From contig CAVPGP010000002.1 of the NCBI GenBank assembly GCA_963704025.1, forward strand, positions 496,001 to 560,000: 64,000 nucleotides of DNA, given 5' to 3'. Source of the stretch: CAVPGP01 sp963704025. GTDB taxonomy: Bacteria; Actinomycetota; Thermoleophilia; Gaiellales; Gaiellaceae. Of this stretch, positions 59,201 to 64,000 are shown in pieces. Positions within the stretch are counted from its first letter, which is position 1, and the number at the start of each line of letters is the position of its first letter. The position numbers and the translations under genes were made by a program. Below the pieces are notes generated by a model. It was not told the origin of the DNA, made no database searches, and was given only the letters and a program-made list of their open reading frames with translations.

Positions 59201-59438
59201 GCTCTCGATCGCGCGTGGGCAGCGGATCCGTCCGAACGCGTGGATCGCAGCGGGCGCGCTGGTGGTGGCGCTCGCGACGGGGCTGTCGCGCACAGGGGCC
59301 TACTCGTTCGTCTACGCCGGCGAGCTGGTCGGAATCGCGCTGATGTTCATGGGTTTCCAGCTCGCCGGAGCGAGGCCGCGCCGCGCACCCGTCACGCGGA
59401 GCGACGCGGTTCCCGTCCCCGCTGTGCTGAGCCGATGA
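56223..59438 (+). CDS. Giant polytopic protein with three tandem CcoN-like modules, an outer domain and a C-terminal membrane domain
   Basis: This is a 1071-residue protein. Residues 1-540 contain three copies of a module of about 160 residues. Each opens with AGxAG, about nine residues and a His on a helix (His100 in LSNTHLIIVGGG; His267 in ISHAHVNLVTG; His422 in VNLHAQLNMIGG). It continues FxLxGGxxxFYxA...G..R.V..G. A GTxQGxIQ segment precedes copies 2 and 3. The helices match CcoN helices around the haem ligands, but the Cu-B helices (WWYAHN, GDHH) are missing. Residues 565-640 hold two helices, 690-825 a beta-rich extracytoplasmic domain, 840-1071 about seven helices. The start is GTG after AGGGGG. 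Function is unknown; haem b electron transfer is the inference. Confidence 0.75.
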   Translation: MYLKHLSSLQFLTYVAFFAVVIAAIFKLVPGKEAPRRNEPYPDAVLGGHDRKLGKYFLGGAAFLLLGGMHMVLKNLPWTAEWLARAGYAGHLVRDLSNTHLIIVGGGTLIATGLTWYALPRVVGRPLASEGLAQAAFWLTAGGLTVFYAALVGNGIAIGRLVQHGMDYETAKQARGQWYRAPVGAGAGVMGLGYWCFAANVVLTVFQARLVRIPKPSGHLWKFFVTGALALTVGTVQGVIQVQPANAAWLYRAGHAGEWIDPISHAHVNLVTGLTMLVAGAAFFLAPLIGGQAPSRRAADRCFFALLGGSLAFYGAALYLGLHEGRLVVSRGLSPEQAEEATALHPYLIMASGIAMLAAFWFLLVLVVRSTWNASSPVRLFVLAGCAALAVGTLQGPIQATPAVNELLDRGGDAGDVIVNLHAQLNMIGGLMVVLLGLSLSVLVRTSADEWRLRPARLAVLGVAAGTACYYGAGIAFAAFEAHRIRGGTTFAAAVSAAEPWQALVLVPAALAVCAGFFAYAAAVWPLTVKQVDEGLAAIAAAPAAYTGKVPRRVVRRSPAAAVGYELPMGLLGFPGLGWLFAGFPFTASILLLAGPALAWAVVPAAFSPYGQGPLRGIGWKIEFAWLPATALLSAAALYRAQTRRRARERGAPPRRPRRGHRSYRTRVGVAAGSLGLLLVSLPFVPAVAGIGSSAVRYSYERTFTREVTGQFLATPRGAVKLFSWPDPQSPYPRDALRIHAADATSILLRAAAVDRPDAYRLFDLGRGSAVPLAVRRSSPTVLRLAPGRPLRPARYALVSTHEGMFGGKDFSYFTIVPPGGPVTAIGDGQGTAPAVARSLPPVAAALLALLFAVLLGRSFVRRPLGSKALWGVGFALFAVAAASEAVAERTGWSPALFRVYYLAGGVLTVAYLGAGSAWLLLPRRGRDLLLGALGAATAAAVTTILLAPVDAGLLAQAPEGRPPANGALGGHAFLWAVTLNSAGTLVLVGGSLLSIARGQRIRPNAWIAAGALVVALATGLSRTGAYSFVYAGELVGIALMFMGFQLAGARPRRAPVTRSDAVPVPAVLSR

Positions 59439-59668
59439 ACGCCGACGCCTTGCTTGAGCATGCCGCCTCCGTGGCTTCCGGAGAGCTCCGGAGGGCGCGC
59501 GGACGTCTGCGCGGCGTCGACCCCGACGCTGTGGAGGCCGTCGCGCAGGCGGCGCACGCGGTCGCCGCGGGAATCGCCCGCTGCCTGCTGGAGACCGCGG
59601 AGCGGGATCCGTCGCTCGCGGCCGCGCTGCTCGACCGCCCTAACGGTCGTGCAGATCCGCCCGGCTGA
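59435..59668 (+). CDS. Small helical protein resembling a glutamyl-tRNA-reductase dimerisation segment
   Basis: This is a 77-residue helical protein, ATG overlapping the giant gene stop (ATGA). LLEHAASVASGELRRARGRLRGVDPDAVEAVAQAAHAVAAGIARCLLE has the spacing of the C-terminal helical dimerisation region of HemA (glutamyl-tRNA reductase), without the catalytic domains. It may be a haem-synthesis-related regulator or a coincidental helix pair. It is the last gene of the oxidase operon. The coding case rests on coupling and codon bias. Confidence 0.55.
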   Translation: MNADALLEHAASVASGELRRARGRLRGVDPDAVEAVAQAAHAVAAGIARCLLETAERDPSLAAALLDRPNGRADPPG

Positions 59669-59840
59669 CCCGCGTCAGCCGGCCAAGGAGCCCCCGGCGC
59701 TCCCAGCCGTCGGCATCGAGCGCCGCCCGGAGCTGCCCGAGATGCGCGCCGGCGACGGCGCGGGTAGTCGGCTCGAGATCAGCCCGAAGCCGCCCGGACT
59801 GCGGCTCTGCCGGCGGAAGGGATTCGTGCGGTGCGTTCAT
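59640..59840 (-). CDS. Small charged protein, possible gene
   Basis: This is a 66-residue frame: MNAPHESLPPAEPQSGRL, then RAVAGAHLGQLRAALDADGWERRGLL, ending SRADLHDR. AAAGGA lies 10 bases before the ATG (59840). It overlaps the convergent 77-residue gene by 29 bases. There is no family and no membrane segment. The strong ribosome-site-like sequence is the main support. Confidence 0.4.
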   Translation of the reverse strand: MNAPHESLPPAEPQSGRLRADLEPTTRAVAGAHLGQLRAALDADGWERRGLLGRLTRVSRADLHDR

Positions 59841-60179
59841 GACGTGCCGTCCTTTCGGTCGAGACGGGCGCGTGTGTCCGTCAATGCGTCTCACGATCAG
59901 AGCGGAGCTTCTGAAGAGCGATCTGAGAGGGACCTAGGAACGAGCTAAGAATTCGGGCCATCGCTCTCCGACGCAGCTGAGAGCGGCGCGCGCTCGACGT
60001 CTCCAGGAAGGGTGACGCGGGTCCCGCTCGGCGCGCATCACGATCCGAGACCGACCGCGCGCGACTTCGAGCGCGTCGAGGACGCCACGAGAGCCGCCGT
60101 GTCGAAGCTCGGGCTGGTGGACGCCCGCGGGTGCGACAAGGCCGACCTTCCGTGCGAGGCTCAGATGCGTCGCAAACCG
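59841..60179. other. 339-base intergenic region without a recognisable gene
   Basis: It lies between the small minus-strand gene and the DUF59 stop. It includes a slightly A/T-richer stretch (59885-59960) with CCTAGG and GAGCTAAGAATTC, which may hold a minus-strand promoter. A plus-strand open stretch from about 60012 looks like degraded coding sequence (FERVEDATRAAVSKLGL) but has no supported family. No RNA gene or repeat was seen. Confidence 0.5.
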
Positions 60180-60479
60180 TTACCCGAAGCCAAGAATGAA
60201 CTTCGCGTCATCCGACATCAGGTCAGGCGTCCAGGGAGGGCTCCACGTCAGCTCTACCTCCACGTCCTCGACGCCCGGGATCTCGCGCACGGCTCGATCG
60301 ATGTCCTCCATGATCATCGGCCCGGCCGGGCAGCCCATCGACGTGAGCGAGTGGATCACCTTGACCTTCGCGCCGTCGATCTCCGTGTCGTAGAAGAGGC
60401 CGAGCTCGACGATGTCCATTCCCAGCTCGGGATCCTCGACCGTCCGCAGCGCCTCGACGACCTCGTTCTTCGAAGGCAT
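60180..60479 (-). CDS. DUF59/MIP18-family metal-sulfur cluster assembly factor
   Basis: This is a 99-residue SufT/PaaD-like protein: EVVEALRTVEDPELGMDIVELGL (the DPE motif), VIHSLTSMGCPAGPMIMEDI with the conserved Cys near residue 50, and VEVELTWSPPWTPDLMSDDA. It assists maturation of Fe-S proteins. TACACT lies 6 bases before the ATG (60479), suggesting a leaderless message. A copy of only its last codons is found at 50101-50165. Confidence 0.92.
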   Translation of the reverse strand: MPSKNEVVEALRTVEDPELGMDIVELGLFYDTEIDGAKVKVIHSLTSMGCPAGPMIMEDIDRAVREIPGVEDVEVELTWSPPWTPDLMSDDAKFILGFG

Positions 60480-60516
60480 GCCAGGAGTGTAGCCCCGGGG
60501 GTCGAACCGAGGGCGA

Positions 60517-60687
60517 ATGGACGAGAAGCGATCCGGCGACGACCGCCGCAAGGGCCGCGAGCGCCGCGGCGGCGGGGATCGCCGTCAGCAGGACGAGGGC
60601 GTCCCACCCGGCGAGGAGCGCCGCGGCGGCCGGGAACGGCGCTCGGGCGGCGACCGCCGGAGCGGCCGCGACCGGCGCGAGGGCTAA
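60517..60687 (+). CDS. Small Arg/Gly/Asp-rich repeat protein
   Basis: This is a 56-codon frame (ATG 60517, TAA 60685-60687). It encodes repeats of the type GDDRR, GRERRGG, GDRRQ, GEERRGG, GRERRSG, GDRRSG and RDRREG. About seven R-R pairs are separated by Gly/Asp or Gly/Glu at intervals of 5-10 residues. GAGGG lies just before the ATG. The composition suggests a disordered nucleic-acid-binding peptide. It is divergent from the DUF59 gene and convergent with glpX. It could be a chance open frame in GC-rich DNA, but the periodicity is regular. Confidence 0.45.
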   Translation: MDEKRSGDDRRKGRERRGGGDRRQQDEGVPPGEERRGGRERRSGGDRRSGRDRREG

Positions 60688-60696
60688 CCCCCTCCG

Positions 60697-61707
60697 CTAG
60701 AAGCCCGGCAGCCGCACCTGCTCGCGTCGTTCCCGCGCGAAGAAGTGCGTGCCGTCGACGAATCGGACCCAGTTGCAGCGGGTGCACATGATCAGCGTGT
60801 GCGTGCGAGCGCTGTCGGCGAGGTAGCGGACGCCGTGCAGAAGGTCCCCGTTGGAGACGCCTGTGGCGACGACGATTACGTCCTGCGGCGCAAGGTCGTC
60901 GATCGTGAAGATCTGCTCCATGTCCTCGAAGCCCTGCCGATGCGCGTCCTCGATCTCGCTTCGCGACGTCGGCCACAGCTGAGCCTGCAGCTCGCCGCCG
61001 AGGCAGCGAAGCGCGGCGGCGGCGAGCACGGCCTGCCGGGTGCCGCCGATCCCGACGGCGAGATGGTCGTTCGTGCCGCGCACGGCGGCCGAGATCGCGG
61101 AGGTGACGTCCCCGTCCTGGATCAGCTTGATGCGCGCACCCGACTGGCGGATCTCCTCGATCAGGTCGTGGTGCCTGGGGCGGTCGAGGACAATCGTCGT
61201 CACGTCACCGACCGTGCGGCCGAAGGCGTCGGCGATCGAGCGGATATTCTCCGCGATCGACTCGGCCAGCGAGATGCGCCCGCGCGCGACGGGGCCGACG
61301 GCCATCTTCCGCATGTACATGTCCGGGAGCGAGGGCATCGACCCGCGCGGCCCGACGGCGATCATCGAGATCGCGTTGTTCCCGCCGCGCGCGACCACGC
61401 CGCGTCCCTCCAGCGGGTCGAGCGCGAGGTCGACCTCTTCGCCACCGACGCCGACGACCTCGTTCACGGGCAGGTACTGGGAGTCCTCCGGTCCCCCGAT
61501 CACGATCCGGCCGCTGATCGGCAGGCCGTCGAGCGCGAGCCGCGCCCCCGAGAAGGCGGCATCCTCGGCACCGTCATGGTCGGCCCGTCCCAGCCACCGC
61601 GCGGCGGCGAGCGCCGAGCGCTCGGTCACACGTGCATAGGCCTCGCAGGAGCAGGGAATCCGGGCAGCCTGGCCCCGCTCCGCCCGGTCGGCCTCCGTCT
61701 GGGTCAC
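60697..61707 (-). CDS. glpX: Class II fructose-1,6-bisphosphatase GlpX
   Basis: GlpX dephosphorylates fructose 1,6-bisphosphate in gluconeogenesis. In 336 residues it has the N-terminal Ala/Leu-rich helix with HDGAEDAA, GGEEVDLALDPLEGRG (metal site), GGNNAISMIAVGPRGSM, then AAVRGTNDHLAVGIGGTRQAVL and LWPTSRSEIEDA. The GTG start overlaps the 2-phosphoglycerate kinase stop (GTGA), so it is in one operon with the cyclic 2,3-DPG genes. The operon would draw on the triose/phosphoglycerate pool in the gluconeogenic direction. Confidence 0.94.
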   Translation of the reverse strand: MTQTEADRAERGQAARIPCSCEAYARVTERSALAAARWLGRADHDGAEDAAFSGARLALDGLPISGRIVIGGPEDSQYLPVNEVVGVGGEEVDLALDPLEGRGVVARGGNNAISMIAVGPRGSMPSLPDMYMRKMAVGPVARGRISLAESIAENIRSIADAFGRTVGDVTTIVLDRPRHHDLIEEIRQSGARIKLIQDGDVTSAISAAVRGTNDHLAVGIGGTRQAVLAAAALRCLGGELQAQLWPTSRSEIEDAHRQGFEDMEQIFTIDDLAPQDVIVVATGVSNGDLLHGVRYLADSARTHTLIMCTRCNWVRFVDGTHFFARERREQVRLPGF

Positions 61708-62609
61708 CTCTGCACCGCCTCCACTCGTTCCGCCGCGGCCAGCACGAGCTCGATCACCGTGCCGACCGCGAGCTCGACGTTCACGTTCTCCACCACGGGC
61801 ACGCCGGCCTTTCGCGCGCGTCCGACGATGTAGCTCTGGATCCTACGGATCTCCGCGAGCTGGGAGAGGTACTTCTCTACCGGCCTGACACCTTCGGAGC
61901 TGAGATCCCGCACCCAGAAGTGGCTCGCGTGCACCTGCTCGTTCGAGATCGCGAGCACGCACTCGACGACGAGCGCGTGCTCCAGCGGCTCGAGCATCCC
62001 CGGGACGAGATGGACGCCTTCGAGCACCATCGACCAACCCTCCTCCAAGGCGCGCTCGACGGCGGCGCGCACGCCGACGACGACGTTGCGCGTCTGGTCC
62101 AGGAACCCGAGCAGGACGGGATCCCCCGTCTCCGAGTCGGCAACGGATGCGGCGGCGTCGAAGCTCGAGTAGTGGATCGAGGGCATGAACTCCTGCGAGA
62201 AGAACGCCCGCATCGTCTGGCGGATGAAGTCCGTGGAGGTCAGGCGCGTGATCCCCAGCCGGTGCGCGACCTCGGTCGCGACCGTCGACTTGCCCGTGCC
62301 CGTTGCGCCGCCGATCAGGATCACGATCGGCAGGTCGAGGTTCTGCAGCTCCTGCACGCGCTGGAGCCGGCTCACGGCCTGGTCGCCCTCGCCCTCGCCG
62401 AGTACCTGGCGCGCCAGCTCGCGAACCCGATCGAGCTCGACGATGAAGGCGTTGCGCTCGGCCAGATCGAGCTCGATCCGGCGCGCCAGCTGGTACGCAC
62501 GCTCGGCGGAGACTCCGGCCGCGATCAACGCACGCGCCATCAAGCCCTTCGAGTAGGGCAGCCCGTCCTGGCCGAGCGGGAGCGGCTCCCCGTGACGCCG
62601 CTCAGACAA
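61704..62609 (-). CDS. 2-phosphoglycerate kinase
   Basis: This is a 301-residue enzyme that phosphorylates 2-phosphoglycerate to 2,3-diphosphoglycerate. The N-terminal ATP-cone-like region (LPYSKGLMARALIAAGVSAE, about 18-45) is as in methanogen enzymes. The P-loop is ILIGGATGTGKSTVATEVAHRLG (about 100-118), followed by TSTDFIRQTMRAFFSQEFMPSIHYSSF and LEGVHLVPG. The best start is TTG 62609, which overlaps the cDPG synthetase stop by 8 bases and yields the complete ATP-cone. Together with the next upstream gene it forms the two-step route to cyclic 2,3-DPG. Confidence 0.9.
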   Translation of the reverse strand: MSERRHGEPLPLGQDGLPYSKGLMARALIAAGVSAERAYQLARRIELDLAERNAFIVELDRVRELARQVLGEGEGDQAVSRLQRVQELQNLDLPIVILIGGATGTGKSTVATEVAHRLGITRLTSTDFIRQTMRAFFSQEFMPSIHYSSFDAAASVADSETGDPVLLGFLDQTRNVVVGVRAAVERALEEGWSMVLEGVHLVPGMLEPLEHALVVECVLAISNEQVHASHFWVRDLSSEGVRPVEKYLSQLAEIRRIQSYIVGRARKAGVPVVENVNVELAVGTVIELVLAAAERVEAVQR

Positions 62610-63732
62610 GGCCGAGCACCGCCTCGTCGAGGCCGTCCGCGACGACCTCGTTCTCCGCGAACACCACCCTCGCGCCACGCTCCTTCGCGTGTGCGGCAAC
62701 GATGTCGATCGCCGCGGCCTTGATCTCCACGACGTACGTGTCCGCGTCCACGCGCTCCAGCTCCGCGCGCAAGGCGGCGCGGTCGGCCAGGCTCTGCGAG
62801 GCATGGACGACGTCAGCCTCCAGATCGTCGGCCGGCGCACCGGTCGTGAAGACGGCGACGCGCCCCTCGAACGGTCCGGACGCGCGAAGGCGCAGCTCGC
62901 CGGGGAAGACCGGGACGTCCTTCACGTCCGCGACGCGGCCGGGATCGCCGAACGCGACGACGAGGTCCGAGACGAGCACACGGTAGGCGTTCAGGTACCC
63001 GGTCGCGTCGCCGCGCGTGACCAGGATCCTCGCAGTCGTCTCGACGGGCGGGATCGCGGCGCCGCTGCCGTCGAAGACGACCACGTCGGGGTCCAGGTCG
63101 AGAGCCCGGGCGGCGCCGTCCGGGACGTTCGACGTGAAGACGGCGCCGGCAAGCCCGCCGCCGCAGCGCCGGCAACCGACCGTCGGCACTCCCGTCAGCG
63201 CGGCGATCTCGAGGTAGTCGGAGGCCGCGTGCTCGCCGCGGGACGCCACCTCGACGAGATCGTCCACGGTGGGGCTGGTGTACACCAGCCCCATCTTGGG
63301 GCCACCACGTCCCATTGCGACAGCCACGACGCGCCTGGTTTCCGCCAGCAGGCGAACCACGTGGCACGTCACCGCCGTCTTCCCGACCCGCTTGCCGGTG
63401 CCGATCACCGAGATCGAGGGCCGGGGGAAGGGCTCGAGCGCCGGCGGGTCGAAGCGGAAGTCCGCGCCCACGTAGGGCAGGCCGTCTGCCAGCGCACGGC
63501 TGGCCCAGCGCATGCGCTCGGCGGGCCCGAGCACCGGCTCGTCCGAGAGATCGACCACGAGCTCTGCGCCGTCGAACGATTCCACGAGCGGCACTCCGTA
63601 GTCATCGCCGCCGCGCAGCTTCTCCGTGCCGCCGACGAGCACTGCTCCGACGAAGTCATACGGAAGCTCGGCCAGTGCATCGCGCACGACAGGGGCGTAG
63701 TGCTCCCCGTCGATCAGCGCCACGGCCTTCAC
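62602..63732 (-). CDS. Cyclic 2,3-diphosphoglycerate synthetase
   Basis: This is a 376-residue ATP-dependent enzyme that cyclises 2,3-diphosphoglycerate. The N-terminal segment is VKAVALIDGEHYAPVVRDAL and YDFVGAVLVGGTEKL. The P-loop domain has SVIGTGKRVGKTAVTCHVVRLL (about 135-156), AMGRGGPKMGLVYTSP and VVVFDGSGAAIPP. The CRRCGGGL cysteines are also present. The family is best known from methanogenic archaea, where cDPG is a thermoprotective and phosphate-storage solute. The GTG (63732) overlaps the upstream phosphoesterase stop (GTGA). The reaction assignment is by family; the actual product is untested. Confidence 0.9.
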   Translation of the reverse strand: MKAVALIDGEHYAPVVRDALAELPYDFVGAVLVGGTEKLRGGDDYGVPLVESFDGAELVVDLSDEPVLGPAERMRWASRALADGLPYVGADFRFDPPALEPFPRPSISVIGTGKRVGKTAVTCHVVRLLAETRRVVAVAMGRGGPKMGLVYTSPTVDDLVEVASRGEHAASDYLEIAALTGVPTVGCRRCGGGLAGAVFTSNVPDGAARALDLDPDVVVFDGSGAAIPPVETTARILVTRGDATGYLNAYRVLVSDLVVAFGDPGRVADVKDVPVFPGELRLRASGPFEGRVAVFTTGAPADDLEADVVHASQSLADRAALRAELERVDADTYVVEIKAAAIDIVAAHAKERGARVVFAENEVVADGLDEAVLGLV

Positions 63733-64000
63733 CTCGTGGTGACCTCGCCCTCGATCCGCGCGGTGTACTTCTCGTAGGCGAGCGTGTCCATGTTGAACTG
63801 GATGATCTTCTCCTGGCCGTGGAAGGGGTAGCGGCGCCAGACGTCCACGTGCCTGCCCGAGATCTCGACGATGTTGTAACAGGGCCTTGTGTGACCACGA
63901 AGCCGCAGCGACGACACGGTGCCCGTGTTGATCACGAACAGATTCTCGAGCCGCCACGCGTACGGGACGTGCTTGTGACCCGAGAGCACGAGATTCACTC
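63729..64000 (-). CDS. Metallophosphoesterase, C-terminal part (gene continues past the window)
   Basis: About 90 residues are visible: LVLSGHKHVPYAWRLENLFVINTGTVSSLRLRG with the conserved GH-x-H metal-binding motif of calcineurin-like phosphoesterases. PCYNIVEISGRHVDVWRRYP and an AYEKYTARIEGEV end follow. The N-terminal D-x-H and GD-x-x-D motifs lie outside the window, so substrate class cannot be judged. The stop overlaps the cDPG synthetase GTG, so it heads or joins the cDPG operon. The GTG at 63998 is internal, not the true start. Confidence 0.85.
   Translation of the reverse strand, partial: VNLVLSGHKHVPYAWRLENLFVINTGTVSSLRLRGHTRPCYNIVEISGRHVDVWRRYPFHGQEKIIQFNMDTLAYEKYTARIEGEVTTR

Noticed and set aside
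60012..60178. Possible plus-strand gene in the 59.8-60.2 kb gap
   Set aside because: A short open stretch exists, but it continues into antisense of the DUF59 gene and shows no family feature or ribosome site beyond a weak GAAGGG.
1..64000. CRISPR arrays, rRNA operons and complete tRNA genes
   Set aside because: No regular repeat-spacer array, rRNA signature or full cloverleaf was found by reading both strands. Only the isolated T-arm near 50.2 kb was seen.

Overview
The window is GC-rich actinobacterial DNA, about 70% G+C by eye. It most resembles a deep-branching lineage such as Thermoleophilia (Gaiellales or Solirubrobacterales). That guess rests on gene content: meso-DAP-type MurE, a fused PafBC-type WYL regulator, a TolB-propeller/RTX protein, GTG and TTG starts, many apparently leaderless genes, and an archaeal-style cyclic 2,3-diphosphoglycerate pathway. 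No sequence search was possible, so the taxonomy is inference. Five genes carry single-base reading-frame breaks (ftsW, a small membrane protein near 43.7 kb, pafBC, a P-loop kinase, a histidine kinase). Several are essential or otherwise intact, so a draft or long-read assembly with indel errors is likely.

Layout. From 1 to 17.5 kb, mostly on the minus strand, lies a division and cell wall (dcw) cluster. It reads, in transcription order, mraZ, rsmH, ftsL-like, ftsI, murE, murF, mraY, murD, ftsW, murG, murC, then murB and a PRPP-synthetase-like gene, then ftsQ running off the left edge. Two opposite-strand inserts split it: a flavin oxidase at 4.5-5.9 kb and a propeller/RTX protein plus membrane protein at 0.7-2.6 kb. 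A five-box MraZ operator sits in front of mraZ. From 17.6 to 27.5 kb are mixed housekeeping genes: a TMEM175-type channel, a PfkB kinase, a sigma factor coupled to O6-alkylguanine-DNA alkyltransferase, an SDR, a UbiB kinase, hemolysin III, infA and a cold-shock gene. From 27.2 to 32.8 kb (minus) is queA-tgt-yajC-secDF plus a coiled-coil gene, linking queuosine tRNA modification and protein export.

From 33 to 43.6 kb are a two-component system, a CPA1 antiporter, and fatty-acid or CoA genes (3-hydroxyacyl-CoA dehydrogenase, thiolase, metallo-hydrolase, aldehyde dehydrogenase). From 43.6 to 49.7 kb are zinc-ribbon and SPOR proteins, a zinc-finger protein, the PafBC regulator, queG and a zinc-free quinone-oxidoreductase-like gene. 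From 49.7 to 50.4 kb is a scar made of a broken P-loop kinase, the 3' remnant of a DUF59 gene and a tRNA T-arm fragment that ends the next histidine kinase. From 52.2 to 59.7 kb (plus) is the most unusual block: a cbb3-like oxidase operon. It has a complete CcoN, a di-haem CcoO/cytochrome c fusion, small membrane subunits, an ABM-like protein and a 1071-residue polytopic protein. The N-terminal half of that protein is three tandem copies of a CcoN-like histidine-containing module without the Cu-B helices. From 60.2 to 64 kb (minus) are a DUF59 Fe-S factor, class II fructose bisphosphatase, 2-phosphoglycerate kinase, cyclic 2,3-DPG synthetase and a truncated metallophosphoesterase.

A recurrent signal is a TANNNT hexamer placed 6-9 bases upstream of the start codon of operon-leading genes, which suggests widespread leaderless transcription.
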